The notes below the pieces were generated by a model that searched no databases, was not told the DNA's origin, and saw only the letters and a list, made by a program, of their open reading frames with translations. Shown here piece after piece: positions 1-13,560 of a stretch of DNA of 64,000 nt (its first letter is position 1; every line of letters starts with the position of its first letter). The stretch lies in contig JAEMBT020000002.1 of assembly GCA_018873245.2 (NCBI GenBank), forward strand, positions 10,080,001 through 10,144,000, in the 5' to 3' direction. This stretch comes from Archegozetes longisetosus. Lineage: Eukaryota; Arthropoda; Arachnida; Sarcoptiformes; Trhypochthoniidae. The position numbers and the translations under genes were made by a program.

Positions 1-3000
1 TGAAAGAATTGACTTGCTTGTCGATCAAAATAAATTTGGCGAAGCCTTGTCTATGGCTTTGTCTTTCTATGACAATAAAGCCAAAGCTGTTGTCGGGTTG
101 AGTGGGAAAAAGCATGAAAAACGTGCGATTATAGCAGAAAAAATGATGCAAATTCTGAACAAATATGTGGACTCAGCGCTCACTACTATGTGTCCTGAAA
201 AAGGAAAAATAGAATTACTGTTTGATCACTACAGAAATCTTATTCCGACGTGTATTGACTACAGTCTTGCTATTGATCAACAAGACTTGCTATTTAATAA
301 ACTTTTCGAGAAGTTTTCTGCCGACTCCATCGCGAAGAATATATTTCTCGAATCTTTAGAGCCTTACATCTTGAGTGGACAACTAAAGAATTTAAGTCCT
401 ATAATAGTCAAAGAGTTGGTGACTTATTATGCTGACAAAAAATGGTTTCAAGCTTTGGAAACCATTGTTACACATCTTGAAATATCTTCGCTTGATATTC
501 ATCAAACAATGACTCTTTGCTGGAAATACTCACTGTTTGATGCCATTATTTATATTCATAATCAAGCTTTTGATGATTACATGACTCCGTTTGAAGAATT
601 GATCAAAAAATTGCAAAGCGCTATTATAAAGGGGAAGCAATTAACGGACAATGAGATAAATTTAGGAAATAAGCTTTTGATTTATATTAGCTGTTCGTTG
701 ACGGGTCGCACATATCCTAATAAAGGAAACATCCCACCAGACAAGAAATCGCATATTGTTAAGGAAATTCTGGCGCGAATCACTAAATTTCGAAATGATA
801 ATGCAGAAAATACTCCTACTTCCAGTGCCAATAATCTACAGAATGCTATTTACCCATATCTCAGAACACTTTTGAGTTTCGACACCAAAGAATTCTTGAA
901 TGTTCTGTCAATCGCTTTCGAAGACTTTGATTCTGAAGATTCTTCATTGTAAGCATCAACTTATCCTAACGTACAATCTAGTTATGAAAATAAGTATTAA
1001 TGAATTTAATTCTGTTTATTGTAGGACTGATCAACAGCAAAGAATTGTAGATATATTGTTGTTGATTATGGTTGAAAATTCAGGATTCACTCCAACACAA
1101 ATCGGGGCTCTATTTATATTCCTTGCGAGACAGTTAGCGAATAAACAGAATACAATTTTTGTCAATAATATGCTTTTCGATCAGGTCAGATATTTCTTTC
1201 TCTCTATGCCTTATTTTTTTATACATGAATTACAATTTTTGACAGATTATTGAGTATTTGACTGATTCTGGCGATAACACACGTTTTGAAGAGCGTCAAC
1301 AGGCGTTACTAGATCTCTTACAGGCTGAAGGAAAACTTCATTTAGATGATGACAAAATTCTGAAAATGGCTGAAAAAGCAAAATTGTTAGTAGTTTGGAC
1401 AATAAAATTGTTTTTGCATAAGCATTTACCCACACTCTATAGAAAGATCTTTTTTATTTTTATAGTTTTCGAATTTGTGAATACATTCACATCAAGAACA
1501 GAAATTGGGGACAAAATTTGTGCTGCTATTTGAAAGATCCACACAGAAAGGTATCACAGTGAAACCTGCCTAACTTGAATATACAGTTAAGTACTTTTTG
1601 AAACCAAGTTAAATAAATTCATAAAATATGATGGCTCATTTTTTATTGCTTTTAAAAGCAATTTAGCCGTACGTTCAAGTTAAGCAGATTCATCCCTATT
1701 AGCTATTATAGCTTATATGAACTTTGAGTTTTCAAATCTGTTTCAGACACAAGTATACTCTTATATCAATCAAATAATAAAATCTACAAATTTGAGTGAG
1801 GAAGAAAAAAGTGATTTCATGGAAACAGTACTTTCTAATATTAAAAAGTTAATAGAAATTGATAACAACAAGGCAGCAAATTTGCTTTTGGATTATTTAC
1901 ATAATGAAAATAAGTTCGAATCTGTATTGAACTCACTCGAAAGTAATCCAAGAGATTTATACAAGCTATTATATGGAATATTGTTAGGCCCTCCAATAAA
2001 CGCCATAAAAGAGATCCTTCTACTGGAAGTATTAATTTAGAATCACTCTCTTTGAGAGAACAGCGCAAACAAACGCTCTTGTCTGATCCGATAGTCCAAG
2101 AGAAATTTATTGAACTTATGTGCAAAATTGAGCCTAACTCTGTTTGCAACACTTTGATGGTTCTTGAAGATTATCGGTTAGAGATTGCTTTAATCGTAAG
2201 TTTAAATGCAAATCATTCATTGACTCAATTTGAAGATCGTTTGTTTCTCAAATAGATGTGCAAACAATACAATATAAGTAATGCAACTGCCTATCTGTTA
2301 GAGAAGAATGGTTGTTATGAAGAAGCTTTCACCATATTGTTCAACGATTTAGATTGTGTTATTAAAAATGCAGTTCAACCAGATATTGGCCTATTTTTGG
2401 CAACAGTAGAGACGAAAGTGTTGAAGTTAATCGAATTCTGTCAAAGATGTTCGTCTAAAATAGTTGAATCTAAAGATAGGGAAACGTTTTGGTTTACTTT
2501 ACTTGAGTCTATGATGACTATCAAACAAATAGTTAAATCTGATAAATCGAATCCTTTCAACGCAAATTATTCAAACAAATTGAAAGAATTGACTGATAGA
2601 TTGTTGAACGGAATGATTGGTAACATTGACTTATTGTCTCTATTACAGCGAATAGTAAATGATCCGCTCTATAGCGGTGAGAGCGGAGGAAAACTTTGTG
2701 ATATCAGAGAATTACTTATGGGAATGCTGGACACTTACAACTACGAGGAAACTCTTTTAAAAACTACCAATAACTTACTTATGAACGAATTGCATCAACA
2801 ATTGTCACATCTTAGAAAAGACGTCAATAAAGCCCATTCGAATAGATCGAGCAATTGTTTTGTCTGCTCAAAGCCTTTGTATTTTGACGATAATGTAATT
2901 CTATTCCGATGCTCTCATTCATTCCACGAAAGGTGCCTCAACTCTAGTCAAAATGTCCCAGAATGTCCACTTTGTGATTCTATACCTAATCTAGAGCATA

Positions 3001-3366
3001 AAAGTCCTAGAAATTCGCGAAGAATTACTCTGTCACCAGATTCTAATAATGATATCGATTGCGATAAGATTACGAAGACTATTGCCCAGAATTATTCACT
3101 TAGGCTGGATCAAAGTCAAATCAATGCTCTAGAATATCTGAGAAAAGGCCAACGTATCGACTCTAGAGTAAGTACTCATTTAACTCAAATTTCGCATATG
3201 GTTTTATTCAGTCTGAATCTTTTTCTTCTTCAATCAATATTAGGCTCATATATTGAATCAGTTACCTAATACAAGAATTAAACTTTCAACAAATGATGCT
3301 CTGAATGATGATATTTATAAATTAAAACTCGCACCTCAATGGAAACCATTAAGTCAACTAGATTAG
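1..3366 (+). CDS. VPS8: VPS8 homolog, CORVET subunit (C-terminal part; 5' end outside window)
   Basis: VPS8 is the Rab5-binding subunit of the CORVET tethering complex on early endosomes. The frame is open from base 2, and the motif KAKAVVGLSG near the start is typical of the family, so the N-terminal half lies upstream. Proposed exons: 2-948, 1025-1184, 1246-1385, 1466-1550, 1747-2195, 2256-3167, 3244-3366. All have GT-AG borders and matching phases; introns are 60-196 bp. Family landmarks are CYLKDPHRK (end of exon 4), AYLLEKNGCYEEAF (exon 6) and a C-terminal RING-H2-like zinc finger at about 2857-2983 (CFVC, then CSHSFHERC, then CPLC). The frame is interrupted near 1980-1990, by either a one-base indel or an extra 74-bp intron (1983-2056). 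An AATAAA at 3522-3527 fits its 3' end. Identity is firm; the exon 5 detail is open. Confidence 0.93.
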
Positions 3367-3521
3367 TTGGTTATTCTATTTTAAAATTGGTTACTAATCT
3401 TTCAAGTTTATTTTTAATCAATAAGTCTTTCATCAAATTGATACTTATTTATTATCGTTGTTTGTAAATAACACACAATAATTAGTACAAAATATAATTA
3501 TCCATAGATAGAGATGATTTT

Positions 3522-3527
3522 AATAAA
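3522..3527 (+). terminator. Polyadenylation signal (AATAAA) for VPS8
   Basis: A canonical AATAAA lies about 155 bp after the VPS8 stop codon and before the convergent PALS1 gene. Such hexamers are frequent by chance in AT-rich DNA, so assignment rests on position. Confidence 0.45.
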
Positions 3528-3631
3528 TAAATTAGTGAATTATTAACTTTATTAGACTAGTTTACAATTTACTTTGAGTATTGATAAAATAGTAGTGACT
3601 AGTAATTGTTAGCCAAAAAAGTACGAAAGCT

Positions 3632-5528
3632 TCAACTCAATTGATTAGAATGAGCCCAACTCTCGGGAACCCATTTTGGTTCGGTTTCTACTGAATTAAT
3701 CACTTCTAAAAGTTTACCAAAAGTCTCTCTCAAGTCATCATTTATCAATGTAGTGTCAAAATAATGACCGTAAAGATAGTTTAGTTTATGAGCTTCAAAA
3801 ATCATATCATGAAACTTGTCTTGAATTACTTTACGCGATAGTTTTCTATCACTTTTACGTGTTCGGGTTTCGATTAATCGACTCAAATCGTAAGTCGGTC
3901 GTATGAAAATAACATAAGGCTTAAACTCCGGCGTATAGAGCAGTTTTAAGGCCCGATGGTGAGGATTCATTAGACAAACGAAGCCTGAACTAATAATTTG
4001 ATGAACAGTCTCTTTATGAATACCGTAATAGTTCCCCTTATATTCTCCGTACTCGATGAAGTTCCCGCTTTTGATTTCTTTTTCCATCCATTCATCGCTC
4101 ACAAAATGATATTCAATCCCATCATTTTCTGTGAAACGTTTGAATCTATTAGTGTGTGCGATCGGTCGCCTAAAGTGATTGGGCTTGTGCTGTAACAATA
4201 GTCTAATCAGTGTTTTTCGTCCGACATCAAAGGGACCGATCAGTACAATAGGTCTGAAGAGATGAGGTCGTGGATAGTATTTGGCCACAGGTTCGTAAGT
4301 TGAGATCTCTTCTCTGTCAAAGTTGACATGTTCACAGACGTCATACATTGTTTTCTTGACTTTTCTGGGCGCCCAAATCGCTTTACGAAACGGCGATTTA
4401 CAACCAGGTATTATCTCAATATAGCGATCGCCATCGTACTGAGATTTAAGATCTCTCATGGCAGCAAAGCGCCGCTCTTGTAATTGTTTGCCTGGTATTA
4501 GTCCAGCCCTTGTGAACAACGCCAGTGACTTATTCACAATATCAGGCTGTTTGCAGGCCTGCCACCAGTTCGGTCTTCTCTATTGACTACATTCAATATA
4601 TTTCCCTTTTTGAATGATAGACCGATTTCTCCACAGGGAATGTATGGATCGGTTTTCGGTTCGTAATCGAAATGAGCTCTAACCATAACATTAGTTTGTT
4701 TCAATATTTCGTTGTGAGTATCATATTCTCCGGCCAATAATTTGAACAAAATGACACTATTTCTACATTCGCGTTCTAGTAAACTAATTATATCAATTGG
4801 TGATCGGCCACGAACTGAAATGCCGTTCACCTCAAGCACTTGATCTCCGACATGAATCAGTCCGCTTCTATGTGCCGCTCCTCCGATCAGAACTCGTGCC
4901 ATGACTACTGCACCACTTTTTTCATCGACTTTTACCGTTGCTCCGAGCGGCTCGTCACTCTTGACCACTTGTACTATTTTGAAAGATGGATAGTCCGTTT
5001 GGTCACAATCATCGCTACTTTGAGTGATAGTATCTTCGGCTGGAAGTGATGGCAAGTAGTCGCTACGGGCCACACAGTCAGCCGCATAGAGTATTGCTCT
5101 TATATGAGGATTTTCTATGATTTCACATAAGTCTTGACACTCTGAGATCCATTCATTTTTCAGTGAGTTATATATTATGGCCAATAAATGACTAGTACTT
5201 ATATCAATTGGTTTGTATTGATTGCTGTTTCTATCAAACTGTGACATTTTCTCGTAAACCTGATTTATACGGATATTAAACATTGTTATCATTTTTGTAA
5301 TAATTGATTCAATTGAATGCTTACACGTATCATAGGATAAATCCAGCGACTTTTCATTAACTTTAACAAATATTTGGCACTGTTTGTCGGTTTAACACCA
5401 TCTTGTACTTCATTTTCAAGGGAAGACAACAATCTTTTGAAACCTGTAGAAAGCAGATATATATTAATATTCGTGTCTTTTAGGCACCAATCAAAAGATA
5501 TTAATTGTCGTAGAAACACATTAATCAT
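3632..5528 (-). CDS. PALS1: PALS1/MPP5 (Stardust) MAGUK polarity scaffold, with a one-base frame break
   Basis: PALS1/Stardust is the membrane-associated guanylate kinase scaffold of the Crumbs apical polarity complex. Exons: 5325-5528 and 3632-5259, joined by a 65-bp intron (5260-5324, GTAAGC...CAG) in phase 0. Domain order is L27N (about residues 35-75, binds PATJ in relatives), L27C (85-130, binds LIN7; motif NPHIRAIL), PDZ (160-240; LGATV, GGAAHRSGL), SH3 (265-330; AHFDYEP, DPYIPCGEIGLSF) and a GK domain (400-590; IGPFDVGRKTL, GHYFDTTLIND) that ends EPKWVPESW as in PALS1. The GK P-loop is not that of an active kinase, normal for MAGUKs. The frame shifts at 4571-4573, where adding one C would give the family's DPNWW motif. 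The start at 5528 is uncertain: an acceptor-like CTACAG precedes 5443, so N-terminal exons may lie upstream. Length is about 610 residues. Confidence 0.9.
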
Positions 5529-6412
5529 TACTAATAAGTTTTAATAATTATAAACAAATATTATCTATTACAAACAGGTATTAGTTATTAGTTATTGCAA
5601 GCAGGTATTAATTATTACGAAAACATATTAATCATTATAATAACATATTAATGATTGTTAACAGACGTTATCTCAAAAGGAATACCGATGTCATAGTCTT
5701 GGGATTGATCGCAGTTTTCAATTGTCATGGCACTAGACTCTTATTTCAATTATTAATTAAACCATTCACATTTCTATTAAGCTCTATTATCAATTCCATT
5801 TTCATTTATATATTCTTCTTATTTCTATCCTTTCCTATATCTCCCAAAATAGTTTGACACTTAAATCAAGTCAAATGATAATAAACAAACCAAATGACAA
5901 CTTATTCTAACTAATATTTCTATTATTGTGATAATAACATAACAAATGTCTATATTGTACCTCATTCGTGTCATCTGTTGTTGATTGAGTCAAATATCGC
6001 GACACTGGTCACATTTTACTGTTTAATATTATATTGACTTTTCTAAAAGTTAAATCAAAAATTCTCATTTTCTCCTATTTTGTTCATTAGATGGAAATAC
6101 TTTTATCGCTTATAATAAGAGGCAGATACAGACTTTCATTCAGTCAAAACAGTTGACGAATCATTTTCAAGAGGCTTAATAGAGGGTTAGGGAACGACTT
6201 GCTATTGATTTCTGATTATAGTTTAGATAGTGTTTGCTCTAAATATCTCATAGAGCATACAAAACCTATGAACTAATTGCATAACAACAAATTTCAAAAT
6301 CTCTTTTAATACGCAAAAAATCGAGAGATTACCTAATTTTGTCCCAAAACATGAGTCGTTGTTTTGTTTTACTTGTTTAGGACCTTAATTTGGATGCACT
6401 CAATCAAAGACG
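5529..6412. other. Intergenic region between divergent PALS1 and WAC
   Basis: AT-rich sequence with no open frame that resembles a known protein. Short TATTAATTATTA-like repeats occur at 5565-5650. It may hold the PALS1 promoter or extra N-terminal PALS1 exons on the minus strand, but I could not identify any with confidence. Confidence 0.5.
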
Positions 6413-6421
6413 TATATAAAG
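6413..6421 (+). promoter_or_regulatory. TATA box, putative WAC promoter
   Basis: TATATAAAG is followed about 100 bp later by a strong donor (GAG/GTAAGT, intron starting at 6520). A good acceptor (TTTAATCTAG) ends at 7349, seven bases before the WAC start codon. Together they suggest a non-coding first exon of about 6445-6519 and an 830-bp 5'-UTR intron. This is inferred from signals only. Confidence 0.45.
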
Positions 6422-7355
6422 ATGAGTGCGAGAAAAGTGAGAAGTGAAAATGAAAAACTGCTATTTTAAACACTAGTGTGAAAAGATAGCAGAATTATGA
6501 AGTAACAGAAGTTGGAGAGGTAAGTAATGTGCAAACGGTCCCTGGAGTGTACGCAAACTGTAATGATTATTATTAGTGCTATCCTCCGTTCTCAAGAATA
6601 TGATTGTATGCAAACATTGACTGCTATTATAAAAGCGTTATTTTATTAAATTAAAAATGGTATAAATGAGTGATTAATTTGAAATAAATTAAAGTTGTCA
6701 TTAATGGTAATGCATGCGAGAAAATGCATTCGACTAAATGATGGGTAAATTTGAATAGAAACTGAAATAACTGAAATGTTCTCGATTTTGGTGATTCAGT
6801 CATTTTGTGCTGACAATAGAGACGCCATTTATATACCATTTCACTAACTATTCATTCTATTTGTCATCCAAAATCTGATCTGATTTTTCACCATTTTCTC
6901 ACTTGTTTTTATATTTTCCTTCAGCCTTATCTCTGATTTGATTAGTTTTTTCTTTGTCTCAATAGGTATTTCGACAAAAAGTCATCGAACCATCACTTAG
7001 AGGTATAACAGGAGGCATTCAATAAAACTCTAATTTATAACTATTCCACTATTTGTCATATTTAATAAAATCAATACTTTATTCCAATTAATAATAATAC
7101 TAATAGTTACCATTCGTCTAACTAATCATGATGACTCGAACAAAATAGCATTTTTGCAGTTTAAACACACTATTCATCACTAATACCAATCATAACTAGA
7201 TTAAGTTCAATAATCAATTAATTAGACATTTCGTGTTTTTCGATTGACAACAATTGTATTGAATTGATTTGTGTAATGATACAATGAAAACATTAGATAA
7301 ATACTTAAGAAATTAGTAAAGAAAATGATCTAATATTGATTTAATCTAGGACTCA

Positions 7356-9797
7356 ATGAGTAAATATTCATCAAAAAGCGTTAACAGTTATGGCAATTGT
7401 AACGACTCTTCATACAACAAACACAGAAGAAACTGTTCGCCAACCAACGGCAGTAATAGTCACAGCAGGAGTGGATCACCAGATAATTGGAGTCCTTCTC
7501 GAAGTGTTTATGCGAACAAATCGTCGTATTCTCGAAGAAGTAAAGAAAGAGAAAGAGATTCAAAATATTATGACAACAACAAGAAAAAGATTAGATCTTC
7601 TCGTTCTCCGGTTTCACATGAATCTAAACAGTCGTATAATAAAAGTGTTAATAATTATTCTCGGAATTCGAGTGATATTCATGACAATAACAATGATTCG
7701 AAGTCGAAGCGTATGCATGTCGGAGAATGGACTGAACACACTAGCTCTTCGGGCAAAAGATATTATTACAACAGCAAAACAGAAGTGTCTCAATGGGAGA
7801 AACCAAAGGAATGGCTCGAATGGGAGAGAAAGCATTCAAACAAATCTGACAGACATTCGTCTCATTCGTTTCGTGATAATAAAATTGATAAAACATGTGC
7901 TGCAACTGCTAATAGTAGTACTAGTAGTAAATCATATGTTCAAGAATTGTCTTCATCTGGTTTTCGAGAGAAGGATATGTCGAAAGATATGTCAAGAACT
8001 AAATTGAGTGCCGCGACTGCTAGTAGTGGTAGTAATAGTAGTAATAGTATTAGATCTCATTCTAAAAGAGATGATGACTATAAGTCATCAGCTGATAGAT
8101 CGAATGACGATTCAAAAAGACTACAACAAACTGATAGTAGAAATAATGTCAATTGTGTTAGACGTGATTTAGTTGAGTCTCCCATCGGCTCTTCGAATGA
8201 ATCTTCAGTTAATAGTAAATCAAATTCTGTCAATAATAACATTCAGACTAACGATAAAATTAGGACTCAAGGGATCAGTAATAGTAGTAATAGTAATAAT
8301 AATAATAATAATAGTAGTAGTAGTAGTAGTAGTAGTAATAATAATAATAATGTTAACAATGTTAGTAATGCTTGTGGTGTTTCAATGAGTTCGATAACAA
8401 GTGCTCAAACACTACAATCATTATCTCCATCACAAACATCAAATTTACCAAAACTATTATCCCAGTTGAGTGCACAAGGACTGGCTCTGTCTGACTTGTC
8501 AGCAGAAGAAGCTTTACGAGCCCTGCACCAAGCATTACAGTTGACTGAAAAAGTGAAAGACATTCAGGTGAAGACTGCGAGTCAGGGCATTCAGCAGTTG
8601 TCGAGACATCGCATTTCGAGTTCACCACGAAATGCCTCAGTCATTGAATCACCGCTTTCCACATCCAGCCATCACAGACACCACCATCACAGCCATCACA
8701 ATCAGCATCATTCTCATCATAACTATCATCAACAACATCATCAAAGCGCTGATGGCATTAGACAAGAGTTGGATCTTTTAATTAGTAGGGGTCATATCAA
8801 CAAATCTCCGGTCTCTGAAAAGAGTGCTATTTCTTCTACAAGACATGATAGTCCACCTTCTAGTGTGACCAATATATCTTCTGCAATAAGTTCTGCATCT
8901 CTAAAGCCTTCTGTGCCTACTCTCACACCTTCTTTGGCCAACTATTTTAGGGAAGATTTAATTTGCCACGTGATTGGTTGGCAGGCGGACCACGCAGAAA
9001 AACAAGTATTTATCCCATTATTTTCCTTCATCTTCTATCCCATTATTGCCATCATTTCCCACCTTCTCTTTCAAAATGTCCGCTCGATTAGTCAAACTGT
9101 GAAAACAGCTGTTCTCGTGGTCGTGTTTATGTAGTTACTGCTTATGCAGTACGTCTTGGGACATACGTTTATCCCCTAAAGGCTTTGCGCGCTCCAAAAA
9201 CACTACATAAACTCCACTAACTCATTGCATTCAGTCTCTGAACTTTTGACTTGAAATAATTTAGATTCAAATCATTTGTTCGACTGTTTGCCAAATGAGA
9301 TTAATTTGAATATCTTATTAGTTTATCATGTTTTCAAATTTGTTCTGTTTGCATAATGTATTTAAATGTATTGAAATATGCTCATATGAATCATCTGATA
9401 TCACATATATTAATTGATTCTTAAAATTCAAATAACCAGTCATGCAATGCATAGCTATTCAAATTGCTCAATACTCTTGCTTTTCAATTAAAGATCGTAT
9501 ATTGATCCAAATTTGCTTGTTTTAGGCGAACAAGTATTCCGACGAATCCCATGCCATCGGTAGTCATCAGTGCACTAGAGTTTCAGCAGAACTAAAAATG
9601 GCGCGATCACTGGTCAGACTGACCGAAATTCAATCTACTTTACAAGAGCAAAGGTATGCAAACAGAGGACTTAACCGATTGGAATAAATAAGTAAATCAA
9701 TTATGTTTCTCATAGGATTCTATTTGCCACTCAACAAATCAAGAATGTTGAAGAATGGAAAGGACAAAATGCATCTCATTCTTCATATCACTCCTAG
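7356..9797 (+). CDS. WAC: WAC, WW domain-containing adaptor with coiled coil
   Basis: WAC is a nuclear adaptor linking transcription with H2B ubiquitination through RNF20/40; it also acts in autophagy and mitotic control in relatives. Exons: 7356-9005, 9526-9653 and 9716-9797, with introns of 520 and 62 bp; product about 619 residues (human 647). A Ser/Arg/Asn-rich N-terminus is followed by a WW domain at about residues 122-155 ([22 protein letters not shown]). A long low-complexity middle carries poly-Asn/Ser (8279-8350) and a His-rich run (8667-8745). The conserved C-terminal block reads [19 protein letters not shown], then a predicted coiled coil with [15 protein letters not shown]. The match at both ends to WAC is unmistakable. 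Divergent from PALS1. Confidence 0.95.
8279..8350 (+). repeat. AAT/AGT trinucleotide repeat in the WAC coding exon
   Basis: Runs of AAT and AGT codons encode alternating poly-Asn and poly-Ser tracts inside WAC exon 1. It is in frame and expandable by slippage without disrupting the frame. Confidence 0.9.
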
Positions 9798-12700
9798 TAT
9801 TTGTTTATACTCTTGCAAATAATGGTTAGCTTCTGATCAAATAAACCAATTTTATTGTAAAAATAGTGCGCGCGTTCACACTATTTATTTAAAGCACGAG
9901 TAATGTTAACTTAAGTGTTCAAACCAATTGTAGAAAACACTCAGTTTATTAAACAATTACGCAAACTTGTGTACAATAGTTTTTCAACTAAATAGTAGTC
10001 TATTGTTTTCATGTCTTGTTTTAATTTTATTATACACAAAAGCGATCACTTTTCGCTTTATAACTGTAAAATCCATTTCTCTTCACTCACGGGTTTCATA
10101 AAGGAGAAGGAGTTTTACATTAATTTATTTCTATTAACAGAACTAATGTAACAATTAATTCGATTTCTAATTATATTATTTTAGTGTATCATTAATTCCC
10201 TTTCATAGAAATTTATTTCTCTGATGATTGTTATCAGATTTCGACTATGAATGATGACTATATCTTTAAATGAAATGTTTTCAATTTTATCATTTGTATA
10301 ATAAATCATAATTCTTTATTTGCTTAATTTAAATAAAGCAGATAACAAATATTTACTTATTTATTATTATTACTTTCAAGTCATTTCTAGTCTCACAAAG
10401 TTTACTTAATGCAAACATAAACCAGAATATCTTCATAATTTCTCAAGGGAACTTATGTAACAGATAATAAGTTCTACTTTCAAACAACTAATTTTATTGA
10501 TTTTAACTGGAAAACCTAGTTTTTCATAAAATCATTTTTACTTTCAGTCCAAATGTTTTATATTCAATTTCAAACTTGAGCTCATTTCTGGAAGTCAAGT
10601 AGTTTTAGTTAAACTAATTTTAAATATTGCTAACAATTAAGAAAGTAATTATTGAAGTATTCACTCTTCAATTTATTATTAGAGTCGTTTTCAAATATTC
10701 TATAAATATCAAATATGACGACTTACCATTGAGAAAATGTACTAAAACTCGACACAATTTATTAACAATTACATCAATTACTCGCCTCCTATTCACTCGT
10801 TTTTTCAACATATGATTCAATTTGGATTTTTTGTGCAATTTGTAGCAAATTAGGCTTTATTCAAATTTTTAGTTTGTATCACTTTAAATAATTTCATATA
10901 GTAATCAAATTGTAAAGTAGATCAATAATTGTAAGCATTGTATGAATTGATATAACGAACCAAAATTGCCCTCGAATTGAGTTGTTTTGCACAAAGTATA
11001 TTTAGGACAACTAAAGTTCGGACTTTGGATTAGATGTTATTCAAAGTTGTATACGCTTACAATTGTCTACATGAAAATCACTTTATTTAGAATTTTCAAG
11101 TTTCATACCGATATTAGCTCTTATTAGAGTTGTTATGAAACTGATCTTATTGTGAAAAAATTGACCACAAAATGATTAATAGTGGAAATTTACCTTATAT
11201 TGTTATCACTAGTAGTAGATAGCAGACTGATATATTAATAGCTACCAAACTTATGTCCTAATAAATTGACCTCATTTTAAAGATTAGACACTCATTGATC
11301 AACTTTTGAATTTTAGAAAACTTTTATTTCCATTTAGTCAAAATCGATTGTATATAAAATCAATGTCTTATTTATTGGTAGTGAGAATCAAAACAAAATT
11401 AACAAAATGAAGCTTCAAGGCAATTAAACCTTTTCACTTAATCGATGACTACTGGATAGGCAAAGGACTTCCCTCTGGATCGGAAAATAACTTATGAGTT
11501 ATAAGAATTGGATTGATGCATAATAATACTTTGCATTTTTACCAATACTAAGCTTATGATGAAAAGTTGAGTTTTTCTACCTTCAAAGTATTGATCTGTT
11601 TACTTGAAAAGGTTTTACTCATTAAAAGCTGTTTGGTAGCTTTTTCAAGTTGAAAACATTGATTCTTTTAAGTGCCCATTATCCAGAATAAGTAATTGGC
11701 CTGAATACCTGTGATGGCATCGAGTAATCAACAGAATTAGGAATCCTCTAAGCTTCAACCAAAATTAAGCTAAAAATCCAACATCAATACTAACTGCTTT
11801 AAGACATCTTTCATAGCTAATCCAAAACATTGCTTTAAATTGGTAAAAATACAATTTTATTTGAAAAATAACTTCAATCAGTTGATTATAAACTTATCCA
11901 AGTTTAGTTGAACTTCATTTGAGTAGATTAGTGAGTTGCTTTCCCATAAAAAACATTTCAATAGTTTCTGTTCTAAAGTGTAATAACTCGTTTGCCTCTA
12001 TTGTACTTTTGAAAGCTTAATAATCTTCGATAGCAACAAGATAAAGATTTTGTTGTGCCAACCTACCAATCAGGTGCATCATCTTGCTGCTAAGTTGCCA
12101 TCACAACGCGTCACTTCTGGTTGCCATCAACAATTATTATGTTTATAGATGTGCTTATATTATTTTTTAAATTGGCACTAATTCTGATTCTGAGCATGTC
12201 TGCCGCTGGGAATCACGATTTGCGAAATATAATTATATAAAATTGCAATTTTCTAAAAGTTCACAATTTAAATAACGTTATATTTGTTTGTTCAAACTTT
12301 TGACATACCATCAAATGTATAAGTACTTGTTACTTAAAATATATACTTCACTGTATATGACTTTAATAAATTGACTATATTAGATTAAACGTGCTAATCT
12401 GATAAACAGCTGGAATATGACTCGCAATTATTAAAGTCTTATTTAAAGTGTTATCCCTATGAGTCATACAAATGCATATATATGATGTTAGAATTAAATT
12501 TAATTGAGCTTCCAATTAAAAATTTAATTCATAAAAGTATATCTTAAAAAGTACTTTACTTGCCGACTTTATAGTATATCTGATTGCATTTGTTTTAACA
12601 AGCTTTACACAAGTTTTTACCACTTAATAGTAACTATGATTATTTATAGGATAGTCTTATCCGTATTTTTCATTTACACAACAACGAAAAAGATAATTTG

Positions 12701-13560
12701 TGACAAACGCTTTAATTACATCATAACTAGCTTAAAGTTTAAACCGACAAAATAAGTTATGTTTAGGTGCAATTATACTAATTTATTCGCGTTTCTTTCG
12801 TATGCTTTAAGCTATGTCTGAAAGGCTGCAGTCATTCGAACACTTTTCATTTGAAGACCAATCGTTAGAAGATTGAGCCCAATATAACATTATATCGATT
12901 ATAATGAAATCTCTGCAAACTATTTCAAAATATTTTCATCAATTTTCGGATCATTATTTTAGATAACTGGTCAATTTGGGGTCAAATATTTCAAGTCAAT
13001 TTCAATTGGAATGAGTTATGTCTGGAAAAAATAGAAGTGATAAACTGCAAGTTTCACATTTTCAAGTTTTCAAGTTTAAATATTAAAATAGCGTTACATC
13101 AGTTCAAAAGCCTGTGGACTGATGCAAAAACATTTTGAATGTTTGCCATCAATCATAAGTCTGTGCCATGTATGGGTTCGCAAACAGTAGACAATTAAAG
13201 TGAGGCATTTGAGCATTATTTTGACAAAAAACTCAATAGACTCTGTCTGGTCGACCCCCAGACCCATCGGACGCTATCCATCCCTGCTCTATGCTTAGAC
13301 CAAAAATACAGTAATATTTGATGAGACAGTAATGCCTAAATGCAAATAGTTAGGAATAGCACCAAAACTACTTACAACTAAATCTACTCTTATCATTTAA
13401 TCTTACTTTCTTCTCTTCAAATCTAAATCTTTCCACCTAACTCTACCCAAATTGGCAAACCAACTCATTTCTACTCATTATAACATTCGATCGATATGGT
13501 CGCACGATCACTCGCTCAGTAAATACTATATATGTTTTTATAAAGAGAATTGACTGTACT
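9798..13560. other. Intergenic region, no gene seen
   Basis: About 3.8 kb of AT-rich DNA. The open frames present (for example 10627-10815) have no recognisable composition or motif. A stretch at 12070-12120 resembles 22925-22970, suggesting a small dispersed repeat. A more GC-rich patch at 13235-13295 (TGGTCGACCCCCAGACC) is unexplained. Confidence 0.6.
9840..9845 (+). terminator. Polyadenylation signal (AATAAA) for WAC
   Basis: A canonical AATAAA lies 43 bp after the WAC stop codon at 9795-9797. Confidence 0.55.

Noticed and set aside
5289..5292. Apparent frameshift between the two 5' PALS1 frames
   Set aside because: A clean 65-bp GT-AG intron (5260-5324) joins the frames and restores the L27N motif, so no mutation is needed.
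7390..8007. Long second-frame ORF within WAC exon 1
   Set aside because: Shadow of the Ser/Asn-rich WAC frame; no conserved features, whereas the WAC frame carries the WW domain.
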